Positions 30,780 to 39,661 of a stretch of DNA of 43,168 bases are shown here, one piece after another. The notes below the pieces were generated by a model. It was not told the origin of the DNA. It saw only the letters and a program-made list of their open reading frames with translations, and ran no database searches. The stretch's first letter is position 1. Each line of letters starts with the position of its first letter. The stretch is from JAYENY01 sp964646075 (GTDB taxonomy: Bacteria > Patescibacteriota > Minisyncoccia > Minisyncoccales > PEYH01). The position numbers were made by a program, and so were the translations under genes. The stretch spans positions 1 through 43,168 of the forward strand of contig CAZYBZ010000001.1 of the NCBI GenBank assembly GCA_964646075.1. The letters run 5' to 3'.

Positions 30780-31703
30780 TTAACTCCTTTTTGGAAGCAC
30801 CTTTTTGGATTTTTCAAGAGTGGGAGATTTTTTAAACAATAAAAACGAATATGAATAATGGCCCAAGAGCGATGAGATTATCTTAAATTTGTGCAGTTGT
30901 TTTTTGTAGAGATAAAGTCCCTGTTTCTCTATCAGCCGAATCATCTTTCTAGGATTATTTTGAGTGGTCATAAATAAGAATCCATCTTTATTAAGCTTTT
31001 TTTTGATTGTTTGCAAATAGAGAGCGGGTTTTAGGCAATATTCTTTGCTATCCAAAACATTGGATAGATAGATGAAGTCATAATAATTATCTTTGAATAA
31101 TTTTAGATTCTCGTTAAAATCTCCACAATAAGTTTCTATTTTCTCTAGGTTTTCTCGTAAGAGCTGATATCTTTCTTTGTTGAGCAGGTAGGGAAGATAT
31201 TTAGTTTTATATTTAATTTGTAAAAAACTATCTCTATACCAAAGACCTGATTTCCTCAAGCATTTTAAGAAATTATTTTTTTTACAGCTTTCTATTACAG
31301 AGTCAAAGATTTTGAGAGCAGAAGGGGTTAGTTCTTTTTTAATTATTCCATAGATTTGTTTTTTATTAGAAGAACCTTGGTTTGAAAATAAGTCTAATGC
31401 TTCTTGGTATTCTAAATTTTTGAAAATCGCTAATTTTAGATTGATCGAGATGTTCGCTAACTGCCTTATGTCGCAAACGTTAATCTTATCTATTTTATTC
31501 AGGCCTGACGTGGATAAAAGCGAAAAAACAAAATCACCGCTACCACCGATAGAAAAAACTTTTCTAATATTTTTTATCTTTTTAAGCTCTGGAAAAAAAT
31601 AATTAATTCTTTCATTTGTAAAAAACCAAACTGGATAGAATTCTTTGTTTAAAAATTTTTTACAATTTATTTTTTGGTATTTTAGGTCTATTTTTTTATT
31701 CAT
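30780..31703 (-). CDS. DUF3419/BtaA-like SAM-dependent transferase
   Basis: 307 residues, cytoplasmic. The segment VFSIGGSGDFVFSLLS, then INVCDIRQLANISINLKLAIFKNLEYQEAL, fits the SAM-binding core of the DUF3419 family, which includes BtaA (3-amino-3-carboxypropyl transfer to diacylglycerol in betaine-lipid synthesis). Later blocks, YDFIYLSNVLDS and LNKDGFLFMTTQNNP, are Rossmann methyltransferase-like. The similarity is partial and no BtaB partner is visible, so the substrate is open. The gene is even more AT-rich and Asn/Lys-rich than its neighbours and stands alone between the tRNA-Ser pair and the pilus locus, which may indicate transfer. Confidence 0.6.
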   Translation of the reverse strand: MNKKIDLKYQKINCKKFLNKEFYPVWFFTNERINYFFPELKKIKNIRKVFSIGGSGDFVFSLLSTSGLNKIDKINVCDIRQLANISINLKLAIFKNLEYQEALDLFSNQGSSNKKQIYGIIKKELTPSALKIFDSVIESCKKNNFLKCLRKSGLWYRDSFLQIKYKTKYLPYLLNKERYQLLRENLEKIETYCGDFNENLKLFKDNYYDFIYLSNVLDSKEYCLKPALYLQTIKKKLNKDGFLFMTTQNNPRKMIRLIEKQGLYLYKKQLHKFKIISSLLGHYSYSFLLFKKSPTLEKSKKVLPKRS

Positions 31704-31809
31704 ATTTTTTCATTTCTTGCGACAATCTTTTCAAATAGATAAAACTTATTTTTATGTGAGACCTTCGGGCAGATAATGCTTGCGTCTAATTTAAGAGGAA
31801 AAATAGACT

Positions 31810-31837
31810 TTTCCACATTATTTTTTTAGTGTATAAT
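31810..31837 (+). promoter_or_regulatory. Candidate promoter of the type IV pilus operon
   Basis: -35 TTTCCA (31810-31815), 16-bp spacer, -10 TATAAT (31832-31837). A second TATAAT at 31860-31865 lacks a good -35. Either would give a leader of about 30-55 nt before the TTG start of pilM. Confidence 0.45.
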
Positions 31838-31899
31838 AGAAACAATAAAGAAATAAGAGTATAATAATTATATTCACCTTAACATATTTTTAAGATCCG

Positions 31900-32958
31900 T
31901 TGAAAATTTTTTCTAAAAATTTTATAGGCGTGGACATTGGCACTTCTTCTATTAAGATAGTAGAACTGGGAAAACGAAAAGGAAAAACATTATCAAACTA
32001 CAGTCTTTTGAGTTCTGACTATTTCGCTAAAGAATCGTTACGAGATAGAGAGAGGGGGACTCTCTCCCTTAACGAGACAAGAGTTTCTGAAGCATTGTCT
32101 TCTGCCTTAAAAGAAGCAGGGATTAAATCAAAGGAGGTTTTTTTCGCAATTCCCGACTATGCTACTTTTTTTACCACCTTTAATCTGCCGGCAATGTCAG
32201 AAGCAGAGATTCCTGAGGCGGTCAAGTATGAAGCTCCGCGTCGTATTCCCTTGCCCTTATCAGAAGTAACCTTAGATTGGCAAATTATTAAGGGTGGCCC
32301 CTCAAAAGAGGGTAAAGTTCCTTTGCGTATTTTATTAGTCACTGTTCCCAACGAGGTTATTGCCCAATACCAAAGAATAGCTGAACTGACAGGATTGAAA
32401 ATTATTGCCTTAGAGGCGGAAGTTTTTGCTTTAGTCAGGGTCTTGATAAAATATCAAGATAAGAGCAATGTTGTTTGTTTAGTTGATCTTGGCGAAAGAA
32501 GCACAACTATTAATATCGTGGCTCAAGGAATTTTAAGGGTTTCTTATAGTTTTGACATTTCTGGTGAGAATTTCACTAAAGCGCTTTCAGAACAGCTTGA
32601 GATTAAAGAACAGAAGGCGGAAATTGTTAAAAAAATATATGGGTTGACCGATAAGAAGATGGGGATCAAAGAAATAGTCGAGCCAGTCGCTCGTTTGATT
32701 TTAAAGAAAATAAAAGACATCTTTGATGAGGTCTACTTAGAAGACAAAGAGAGGGTGGGTAAGATTATCCTGGCTGGTGGCGGAGCGGCTCTTGCTGGTT
32801 TTACTGACTACCTGTTTGAAGAATTGAAATTGCCAGTGGAGATAGCCAATCCTTTTCTAGACATTAATTATCCACCTACCCTAGAAGAGCTATTGCAAAA
32901 ACTTGGTCCTGGGTTTACAATAGCAGTAGGCATGGCTCTCCGTGGTTTTAAAAAATAA
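31900..32958 (+). CDS. pilM: Type IV pilus assembly protein PilM
   Basis: 352 residues. Actin-like ATPase fold with phosphate-1 motif FIGVDIGTSSIKIVELG, VCLVDLGERSTTINIV and IILAGGGAALAGFTDYL. PilM is the cytoplasmic partner of PilN in the inner-membrane alignment complex. The start codon is TTG (31900), beginning right before the conserved F-x-GVDIG strand. It heads the pilM-N-O-P-like set. The next gene is separated by a 67-nt AT-rich repeat spacer. Confidence 0.93.
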   Translation: MKIFSKNFIGVDIGTSSIKIVELGKRKGKTLSNYSLLSSDYFAKESLRDRERGTLSLNETRVSEALSSALKEAGIKSKEVFFAIPDYATFFTTFNLPAMSEAEIPEAVKYEAPRRIPLPLSEVTLDWQIIKGGPSKEGKVPLRILLVTVPNEVIAQYQRIAELTGLKIIALEAEVFALVRVLIKYQDKSNVVCLVDLGERSTTINIVAQGILRVSYSFDISGENFTKALSEQLEIKEQKAEIVKKIYGLTDKKMGIKEIVEPVARLILKKIKDIFDEVYLEDKERVGKIILAGGGAALAGFTDYLFEELKLPVEIANPFLDINYPPTLEELLQKLGPGFTIAVGMALRGFKK

Positions 32959-33025
32959 TAATCAATTATTAATTATCAGTAATCAATAATCAGTGATTAA
33001 TGATAAGTAATCAATTATTTCTATT
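32959..33025. repeat. AT-rich short-period repeat spacer (pilM/pilN)
   Basis: Built from degenerate ~7-8-nt units such as AATCAAT, AATTATC and AATCAGT in both orientations. Similar sequence occurs at about 735-793, 28056-28078, 34084-34115, 41590-41635 and 42131-42185, and inside ileS, tsaD and the prepilin peptidase gene. Confidence 0.75.
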
Positions 33026-33559
33026 ATGGTTCAAGTGATTCCTAAAAAAGAGGCTAAACAGCAGTCGGCAATAAAAAAAATATTGCCTTGGCTTTCTTTC
33101 CTTTTAGTATTAATTATTATTGCCCTTTATTTTATTCTTTTTTATCAAGTTGATAGGACAAGGATTGCCCTAGAAAGAGCAGAAAAGGACTTAGCTCAAT
33201 CTCAAACAGAAAGGGACATAGACCTTAATAAAGAGATTATAGCTTTTAGAACTAAATCAGACGATGTTGTCAGGTTGATTAAAGAGAGAAAAGAAATTTC
33301 TGATTTTTTTGAATCTTTAGAAGCGTCTACTCATCCCGCTCTCTATTTCACATCGCTTTCTTTGATGATGGAGAAGGGGGAGGCGGTTTTAGGAGGGACT
33401 GCCAACGACTTTACCGCCATAGGTGAGCAAATCCTTATATTTAACAATGAAGCATTTGTTAAAAAAGCCAAACTATTAAATGTTTCTTTCACCGAAGAGG
33501 GGAATATTGAGTTTTCTATTAAAATTCTTTTATTTTTACGGGAAAAGGAAGATATATGA
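33026..33559 (+). CDS. pilN: Type IV pilus assembly protein PilN
   Basis: 177 residues, bitopic. Short basic cytoplasmic N terminus, one membrane helix (WLSFLLVLIIIALYFILFYQV), a coiled-coil stretch, then a ferredoxin-like periplasm-side domain (LEASTHPALYFTSLSLMME onward). Size, topology and position between pilM and pilO identify PilN; primary sequence similarity is weak, as usual for the family. The stop overlaps the pilO start (ATGA). Confidence 0.82.
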   Translation: MVQVIPKKEAKQQSAIKKILPWLSFLLVLIIIALYFILFYQVDRTRIALERAEKDLAQSQTERDIDLNKEIIAFRTKSDDVVRLIKERKEISDFFESLEASTHPALYFTSLSLMMEKGEAVLGGTANDFTAIGEQILIFNNEAFVKKAKLLNVSFTEEGNIEFSIKILLFLREKEDI

Positions 33560-34086
33560 CAAAACATATTATAATCATCACTGTTGTAGGAGTAATTATT
33601 TCCGTTAGCATTGGGGCGATTTTTGTCTGGCCAAAATATCAGGAATTTAACCGCTTACAAGAACGGCTTGTTCAAGAAAGGATTAAGTTGGAAGTTCAGA
33701 GTGAATATCTTCAAGAATTACAGAGAGTAGAGAATGAGCTTAGAGAAAGGCAGGCACTTGTGGGTAAGGTAAAAAGCGCTCTGCCTCTTGGCCCTGACAT
33801 TCCCTCCCTATTAGAATTTTTACAAGAAACTTCTAGAAAAAAGGGAATGTGGCTAGAGAATGTGAGTTGGAGAGAGGTGCTATCTCGTCAAATTCAAGAA
33901 GAAAGACTCAAAGAGCATACTTTAAGTCTGGATCTAACTGGTTCTTATCTTTCTTTTAGAAATTTTCTTTTCGCCCTAGAGAGGAGCGCCAGATTGATAG
34001 AGGTTCTTGAGGCGACGCTTACTCTTCCCTTAGAGCCTGATGAGCTAATATCTTTTGGAGTTAAGATAAAGGTCCATTCTTATTAA
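33556..34086 (+). CDS. pilO: Type IV pilus assembly protein PilO
   Basis: 176 residues. One N-terminal membrane helix (IIIITVVGVIISVSIGAIFVW), a coiled-coil (~25-70, LQERLVQERIKLEVQSEYL), then a compact alpha/beta domain with LPLGPDIPSLLEFLQETSRKKG and LTGSYLSFRNFLFALERSARLI, which is characteristic of PilO. It forms heterodimers with PilN in the alignment complex. It overlaps pilN by 4 nt. Confidence 0.87.
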   Translation: MTKHIIIITVVGVIISVSIGAIFVWPKYQEFNRLQERLVQERIKLEVQSEYLQELQRVENELRERQALVGKVKSALPLGPDIPSLLEFLQETSRKKGMWLENVSWREVLSRQIQEERLKEHTLSLDLTGSYLSFRNFLFALERSARLIEVLEATLTLPLEPDELISFGVKIKVHSY

Positions 34087-34118
34087 TCGTTAATTATTAA
34101 TCAGCGATAAGTTAAAAG

Positions 34119-34436
34119 ATGGCTATTTCATTTCATAAAGAGAAAAAAAGAGAAGTCCATTTAGTTATTTTAGCTGTTCTTTTAGTTGGAATTCTTGTAT
34201 TTTTCTGGTTTAAATTTATACGTGTCCTTCCTGAAGAATTTGAGGTTATTCAAATTAGTCCTCTAGAGCAGAAAGTAGGGAGAATCCGAATAAATTTTGA
34301 AAAGCTTGAATATCAGATATCAAAAACTCCACAACCATTTTATCCAATTTCTTTTCCTGATTTGGATTTAGGTAGAAGAGATCCGTTTGCCCCCAATGTT
34401 AATGTTTTTGTCTTGCCAGAAGATCCAATATTCTAG
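34119..34436 (+). CDS. Short PilP-like membrane protein
   Basis: 105 residues. One membrane helix (VHLVILAVLLVGILVFFWF) followed by ~70 exposed residues ending in LGRRDPFAPNVNVF. The GR-x-DPF-x-P motif and the position after pilO recall PilP, whose N-terminal half links PilN/PilO to the secretin. The beta domain that docks on PilQ is missing, consistent with a bacterium lacking an outer membrane. The assignment rests on motif and context. Confidence 0.6.
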   Translation: MAISFHKEKKREVHLVILAVLLVGILVFFWFKFIRVLPEEFEVIQISPLEQKVGRIRINFEKLEYQISKTPQPFYPISFPDLDLGRRDPFAPNVNVFVLPEDPIF

Positions 34437-34537
34437 TCCTAATAGGAGAAAAGATTTTCCTATGATTATAGTTTTTTAAAATAAAGAATTAAAGACTCTC
34501 TTGCCACAAGGCAGAGACTAAGAGAGATAAAGTCACA

Positions 34538-36268
34538 ATGATCTTTATTAACCAGTTGCTAAACAGAAAAATTATTGATAAGGAGACGGCTAAGTCTCTA
34601 GAAAAAGAGGCTAAAGGTTCAAGCCAGAGCATAGAAGAGATCATATTAGAGAAAAAAATTATTTCTGAAGAGGAGTTGTTTCAGATGAAAAGCAAGGAAT
34701 TAGGGATTGCTATTAAGAAGCCCCTTCTCAAGGATATTTCACCCGCAATCTTGGAGCTTATTCCGAAAGACGCAGCTGAACATTACAAGATAGCACCTTT
34801 AGCGAAGAAAAATAATATGTTGGAGATAGGGATGGTCTACCCCGAGGACTTAAAGGCTCAGGAGGCGTTAGGTTTTTTATCTCGTCAGAGAAATTTTAAT
34901 TATCAGGTTAGCTTAATAACCTTAAGTGATTTTCAAAAGTTTTTAAAAAAATATCGCACATTAGGCAAAGAGGTTAAGGTTGCTTTACAGGAGTTAGAAG
35001 AACAACTTCGGCCAGATAAGAAAAAGACAAAATCAAAGATTGTTTCAGAGATTACTCAAAAAAGAGGCGAAGCTCCTATTAGCAAGACAGTGGCTGTTAT
35101 GTTAAAGCATGCCGTAGAAGGACAGGCCTCTGACATCCATATTGAGCCATTGAAAGGAAAGACACGAGTCAGATTCCGTTTGGACGGTATCTTATATGCC
35201 AGTTTATCTTTGCCTCCAGAAATTCATCCTTCAATTGTCGCCAGGATTAAGATTATTTCTAATTTAAAAATTGATGAGACCAGGGTTCCTCAGGACGGGC
35301 GATTCTCGGTTGCAATAGACGAACAGGATATTGATTTTAGAGTTTCTACTTTTCCCACTACTCTGGGCGAGAAGGTGGTGATGAGGGTTTTAAATCCCAA
35401 TCAACGCTTATTTAACTTCGAAGAGCTTGGCTTAGAGGGAAAGAATCTAGAGCTTGTTAAGAAAGCAGAGAAAAAACCCTTTGGGATGATATTATCTACT
35501 GGTCCGACTGGCTCTGGAAAAACGACCACTCTCTATGTTATTTTGGATTCTATTAACAAGGAAGGCGTAAATATTATTACTCTAGAGGATCCGGTAGAAT
35601 ATTTTATCGCTGGCGTTAGTCAATCTCAAGTAAAGCCGGAGATTGGTTATAGTTTTGCTACTGGTTTACGGCATGTTTTAAGACAAGACCCAGATGTTAT
35701 TATGGTTGGTGAAATTAGAGATATAGAAACAGCTGAATTAGCCACACACGCCGCTCTTACTGGTCACACTGTTCTTTCAACTCTTCATACTAATGATGCC
35801 CTAGGAGTAATCCCCAGGATGATTGATTTGGGGGTGAGGGCTTTCCTTTTGCCTTCAAGCATTAATATTGTCATTGCTCAACGATTAGTCCGTCAGCTTT
35901 GCCCTCATTGCCGAAAAGAGATAAGGCCAGGAGAAGAGATAAAAAAATTGATTATGAAAGAGCTAGATCTATTGCCGCCTCAGATTAAAAAGGATTATAT
36001 GAAGAAGGCTGATATTTTTATCTGGGAACCTGTTGGTTGCAGTCAGTGTGGTGGTAATGGATATTCTGGTCGAATTGGCATCTTTGAGGTTTTAGAAATA
36101 GGCAAGGAACTCGGCGAAATAATTTTATCAAATCCAACGGAAAAGAGAATAAGCGAAGAAGCAAAGCGTCAGGGAATGATTAGTATTAGACAAGACGGGA
36201 TATTAAAGGTTCTAAAAGGAAAGACCTCGATGGAAGAAGTCGTTCGCACCACATCAGAAAGACAATAA
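34538..36268 (+). CDS. pilB: Type IV pilus extension ATPase PilB (GspE family)
   Basis: 576 residues. N-terminal T2SSE_N/MshEN-like domain (~1-150) with LLNRKIIDKETAKSLEKEA, linker, then the secretion ATPase: Walker A GPTGSGKTTT (322-331), Asp box LEDPVEYFIAG, Walker B RQDPDVIMVGEIRD, His box HTNDALGVIPRM, and a Cys4 zinc site (CPHC near 470 and CSQCGGNGYSGRIGI). It powers pilin polymerisation. About 100 nt separate it from the PilP-like gene, with a small hairpin near 34443-34462 and no clear promoter. Confidence 0.97.
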   Translation: MIFINQLLNRKIIDKETAKSLEKEAKGSSQSIEEIILEKKIISEEELFQMKSKELGIAIKKPLLKDISPAILELIPKDAAEHYKIAPLAKKNNMLEIGMVYPEDLKAQEALGFLSRQRNFNYQVSLITLSDFQKFLKKYRTLGKEVKVALQELEEQLRPDKKKTKSKIVSEITQKRGEAPISKTVAVMLKHAVEGQASDIHIEPLKGKTRVRFRLDGILYASLSLPPEIHPSIVARIKIISNLKIDETRVPQDGRFSVAIDEQDIDFRVSTFPTTLGEKVVMRVLNPNQRLFNFEELGLEGKNLELVKKAEKKPFGMILSTGPTGSGKTTTLYVILDSINKEGVNIITLEDPVEYFIAGVSQSQVKPEIGYSFATGLRHVLRQDPDVIMVGEIRDIETAELATHAALTGHTVLSTLHTNDALGVIPRMIDLGVRAFLLPSSINIVIAQRLVRQLCPHCRKEIRPGEEIKKLIMKELDLLPPQIKKDYMKKADIFIWEPVGCSQCGGNGYSGRIGIFEVLEIGKELGEIILSNPTEKRISEEAKRQGMISIRQDGILKVLKGKTSMEEVVRTTSERQ

Positions 36269-36302
36269 ATAAGAGGGAATCATTAATGCTTGATTATTGC
36301 TT

Positions 36303-36665
36303 ATGAAAAAAATACTTTTAGTTGAGGATGACCCATTTTTAATAGACATTTATTCTACAAAGTTGAGTGAAGAGGGTTTTCAGGTTTTTGTAGCCAGAGA
36401 CGGCTCTCAAGTTCTAGAGATGATAAGAGAGAACGAACCGAATATAATTGTCTTAGACATTGTTTTGCCCAATATTGATGGTTGGAATATTTTGAAAAAA
36501 ATTAAAAAAGAACCAAACTTAAAAGAAGCAAAGATAATTATTCTTTCTAACCTTAGCCAGATAGAAGAGGTAGAGAAAGGAATCGCTTTGGGCGCTGACA
36601 AGTATTTAATAAAATCTGATTATACTCCCAGTCAGGTTCTTGAGGAGATTAAGGAGCTTCTATAA
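36303..36665 (+). CDS. Single-domain response regulator (CheY-like receiver)
   Basis: 120 residues from the ATG at 36303. Receiver domain only: acidic pocket E8-D9-D10, phosphoacceptor D52 in IIVLDIVLP, S82 (IILSNLS) and K104 (KYLIKSD). No DNA-binding output domain. Its place between pilB and pilT suggests control of extension or retraction, as PilG/PilH do in other bacteria (inference). No histidine kinase is in the window. A TTG at 36297 would add two residues. Confidence 0.92.
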   Translation: MKKILLVEDDPFLIDIYSTKLSEEGFQVFVARDGSQVLEMIRENEPNIIVLDIVLPNIDGWNILKKIKKEPNLKEAKIIILSNLSQIEEVEKGIALGADKYLIKSDYTPSQVLEEIKELL

Positions 36666-36706
36666 TGTTTTGTCTTAATTAGGGTGAATCATAAATTAAT
36701 ACTAAA

Positions 36707-37801
36707 ATGTCTATCAAAAATTATCAGAAAACTTTAGAAGACTTACTCTTTTTAGCTATTGAGAAGAGAGCCTCTGACTTGCATTTTTCTTCTGGGAAGA
36801 GGCCAATTTTAAGAATTAATGGCGATCTTATTGTTATGAAAAAGGGAAAAGAGCTTTCCTCAGAAGACATTGTTTCTTTAGTAAAGGCTTTACTTGAACA
36901 AGATTATTCACGTGATAGATTTAAGGAATTTTTACGAGAAAGAGAAATAGATTTTTCTTATGAGATGGGAGCCACGGGAAGGTTTCGCGGCAATGCTTAT
37001 TTTCAACAAGGGAAAGTGAGCTGTTCTTTGCGATTCATTTCCAATAAGATTGCGACTATTGAAGAGCTAGATTTGCCCCCAATTTTAAATTCGTTTGTTA
37101 GCGCTCGTCAAGGATTTGTTTTAATCACGGGTTCTTCTAGTCAAGGGAAGTCCACAACTTTAGCTGCCTTAATCAACGCTATTAACTATTCTCGTCGATG
37201 TCATATTATCACTATCGAAGATCCAATTGAATATGTTTTTGAAGATAATTTATCGATTATTAACCAAAGAGAAGTTTTTAGAGATACCCTGTCTTTTGCC
37301 CGGGGGCTTCGCGCGACTTTTCGTCAGGACCCAGATGTTATTATGGTTGGCGAAATGCGAGATTCAGAGACGATTGCGACTGCTATCTCGGCTGCCGAAA
37401 CTGGCCATTTAGTCTTTGCCACCCTTCATACAAATTCAGCCAGCCAAACCATCCATCGAATTGTTGATAGTTTTGATGGTCCTGGTCAAAAGCAGGTACG
37501 AGCCCAATTGTCTGCTTCTTTATTAGGAATTGTTTCTCAGCGTTTAATCCCTAAGATAGATGGTGGCTTAATCCCGGCCACAGAAATTATTTTTAACAAT
37601 TCAGCAATAGCAAATTTAATAAGAGAGAATAAAATTCATGAAATTCCGATAGTCATTGAGACATCTTTGGAAGAAGGAATGTGTTCTTTGAATAGATCTT
37701 TGGCTCTATTAGTTAGAGACGAGAAAATTACTAAGGAATCAGCTTTTAGGTTTTCTCTTGACTCCGAAGCTTTAAAAATGTTATTAGGAAAGCAATATTA
37801 A
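36707..37801 (+). CDS. pilT: Twitching motility retraction ATPase PilT
   Basis: 364 residues, the usual PilT length without the PilB N-terminal domain. N-terminal PAS-like part with RASDLHFSSGKRPILRINGDL. Walker A is GSSSQGKST (142-150), a variant of the common GxTGSGKST. Then TIEDPIEYVFED, Walker B RQDPDVIMVGEMRD and the HTNSASQTIHRIVD box. It depolymerises the pilus, so this is a retractile system usable for motility, surface attachment or DNA uptake. Confidence 0.96.
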   Translation: MSIKNYQKTLEDLLFLAIEKRASDLHFSSGKRPILRINGDLIVMKKGKELSSEDIVSLVKALLEQDYSRDRFKEFLREREIDFSYEMGATGRFRGNAYFQQGKVSCSLRFISNKIATIEELDLPPILNSFVSARQGFVLITGSSSQGKSTTLAALINAINYSRRCHIITIEDPIEYVFEDNLSIINQREVFRDTLSFARGLRATFRQDPDVIMVGEMRDSETIATAISAAETGHLVFATLHTNSASQTIHRIVDSFDGPGQKQVRAQLSASLLGIVSQRLIPKIDGGLIPATEIIFNNSAIANLIRENKIHEIPIVIETSLEEGMCSLNRSLALLVRDEKITKESAFRFSLDSEALKMLLGKQY

Positions 37802-37818
37802 TATATCTATTAAAAAAG

Positions 37819-39033
37819 ATGCGTTTTAATTATCAAGCAAGAACAAAAGAGGGATTGGTTCAAGCGGGCGTTATAGAAGCGAGTTCTAAAAAGGAGGCAA
37901 CATCTCTTTTGCAGAAAGAAGGCATTTATGTTACTGGACTAGAGGAGGTGGGGGCAAAACCTTTTTATTCTCGCCAGATTGAGATTTTCTCAAGTGCTAA
38001 CAAAAAGGATGTGATGATGTTTTGCCGTCAGCTCTCAATGATGCTTAAGTCTGGAGTGGGCTTGGTAGAGTCTCTAAAGTCATTGGCCCTTCAAATTAAT
38101 AAAGCCAATTTCCGTAAACAAATTTTAAAAGTAGCCACTGATGTTGAGGGGGGGGTCTACTTTTCTGAGGCCTTGGCTAAATTTCCAAAAGTTTTTTCTG
38201 TTTTTTTCATCAATATTGTTAAATCAGGTGAGGCGACAGGGAATCTTTCAGAAATATTAAGATATCTTGCCGAGCATCTGGAGAGGAAATATGCTCTTAC
38301 AGGTAAAATTAAGAGTGGGATGACATACCCAGCTTTTATTCTACTTGTTTTTTTAGCGATGGGTGTTTTTGCAATTTTCATAATTTTACCTTCTTTCAAG
38401 GAGACCCTAGAGGACTTGGGCGTAGAGTTGCCTGTTCTTACTCAGATGGTTTTAGGGCTAGGCACTTTTATGACGACTTGGTGGTGGGCGATATTGCTGG
38501 GACTAACATTGTTGGTTTTCTCTGGATGGAAATATTCAAAAAGCGAAGAAGGGAAAAGCATTACGAGTCGCTTGTCTTTGAAGATTCCCCTTGTTGGCTC
38601 GGTGGTCAAAAAAGTTCAATTAGCTCAATTTACTGAGAATCTCTCTACTTTAATTTTAGCGGGATTACCGATTACTCAGGCTCTAGAAATTGTGAGTGGA
38701 GCTATAAGCAATAAAGTTTATAAAGCAATTATTATTAAAGCTCAAGAAGGAGTCAGAAGGGGAGAAACAATGAGCTCCGTCTTTGAAAAAGATTCAAAAC
38801 ATATTCCTGCCTTAGTAATTCAAATGATGCGGGTTGGAGAAAGGACTGGAAATCTAGACGAAGCATTACTTAGTGTTGCTAATTTTTATCAAGAAGAGGT
38901 TAATAGAAGAATAGATGGGTTGGTGGATATTATTGAGCCAATTTTAATAGTCATTTTAGGGGGGCTGATTTCTCTTTTGATGGTTGCAATTATTGTTCCT
39001 ATGTACGAAGGAATGGGTGATTTTGGTTTTTAA
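37819..39033 (+). CDS. pilC: Type IV pilus platform protein PilC (GspF family)
   Basis: 404 residues. N-terminal FNYQARTKEGLVQAGVIEAS, then two repeated GspF domains: FCRQLSMMLKSGVGLVESLKSL and FTENLSTLILAGLPITQALEIV. Three membrane helices, the last being LIVILGGLISLLMVAIIVPMYE. It is the inner-membrane platform turned by PilB and PilT. It starts 17 nt after pilT and ends before the pilin promoter. Confidence 0.96.
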   Translation: MRFNYQARTKEGLVQAGVIEASSKKEATSLLQKEGIYVTGLEEVGAKPFYSRQIEIFSSANKKDVMMFCRQLSMMLKSGVGLVESLKSLALQINKANFRKQILKVATDVEGGVYFSEALAKFPKVFSVFFINIVKSGEATGNLSEILRYLAEHLERKYALTGKIKSGMTYPAFILLVFLAMGVFAIFIILPSFKETLEDLGVELPVLTQMVLGLGTFMTTWWWAILLGLTLLVFSGWKYSKSEEGKSITSRLSLKIPLVGSVVKKVQLAQFTENLSTLILAGLPITQALEIVSGAISNKVYKAIIIKAQEGVRRGETMSSVFEKDSKHIPALVIQMMRVGERTGNLDEALLSVANFYQEEVNRRIDGLVDIIEPILIVILGGLISLLMVAIIVPMYEGMGDFGF

Positions 39034-39051
39034 GTTATTCACACTTTTTGA

Positions 39052-39080
39052 TTGTTTAAAATCATTATTTGTTCTATAAT
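39052..39080 (+). promoter_or_regulatory. Promoter of the major pilin genes
   Basis: -35 TTGTTT (39052-39057), 17-bp spacer, perfect -10 TATAAT (39075-39080). Predicted start near 39087 with an ~80-nt leader before the first pilin ATG. A separate promoter would allow high pilin expression relative to the assembly genes. Confidence 0.7.
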
Positions 39081-39166
39081 AAAGTAAATTTTAAATTAAA
39101 GGTCGTAATAATAGAATTTTAAGAGATGAACCTAGCCAAAGACTTCTCTTTTAATAGATTAAAAAT

Positions 39167-39628
39167 ATGAAATTTAAAAAAGGTTTTACTCTAATTGAAT
39201 TATTAGTAGTTATTGCTATTATTGGTATTTTAGCAGGTATTGTTTTGGTTTCTTTAAGAGGAGCTCCTGCTAGGGCCAAGGATGCTCGCATAAAATTAGC
39301 AATGAATCAAGTAAGAACTCAGGCAGAAATGATTTGGATGAGACCAGGAGTTTCAAGTTTTGCTAGCTTGTGTCTTGTCGATGGTACGCTGAACGAGACC
39401 ATAACTGAATTAGCAGTATTAGAAAACGATATTCATTCTCAGCAAGGAACCGCTTTACCCATAGGGCTAACCTGTGTCGCTGATGCTGAGAATTATTGCG
39501 TAAGCGCTCGACTTTTAACTAGAGACGATCTTGGTATTACTCAGTATTTCTGTGTAGACGCAGTTGGGAGAACAATTAAAGGAACCACTAACCTTTGTGC
39601 TGATGGTACTCCACTCGTTTGTCAGTAG
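39167..39628 (+). CDS. Type IV prepilin 1 (probable major pilin)
   Basis: 153 residues. Class III signal with short leader MKFKKG then FTLIELLVVIAIIGILAGIVLVSL, cut after Gly by the prepilin peptidase and N-methylated on Phe. The C-terminal head has several Cys (CVADAENYC, YFCVDAVG and the terminal CADGTPLVC), probably disulfide-bonded. Similar in layout to the next gene, so a tandem duplication. Own promoter. Confidence 0.93.
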   Translation: MKFKKGFTLIELLVVIAIIGILAGIVLVSLRGAPARAKDARIKLAMNQVRTQAEMIWMRPGVSSFASLCLVDGTLNETITELAVLENDIHSQQGTALPIGLTCVADAENYCVSARLLTRDDLGITQYFCVDAVGRTIKGTTNLCADGTPLVCQ

Positions 39629-39661
39629 GGCGTTTAGGTGATTATTTAATTTTTGATAAAG

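Noticed and set aside
30470..30817. 115-codon minus-strand frame with GGIRTHKSL and WDSNPQ
   Set aside because: It is the antisense of the two tRNA-Ser genes. This is a well-known type of spurious protein caused by tRNA complement.
32959..33025. Possible CRISPR-like or origin-like repeat cluster
   Set aside because: Units are 7-8 nt, degenerate and without spacers or cas genes; no DnaA-box set is seen. They are treated as simple short-period repeats.
34440..34465. Hairpin TAGGAGAAAAGATTTTCCTA before pilB
   Set aside because: An imperfect stem without a T tail; it may be chance in AT-rich DNA, so it is not listed as a terminator.
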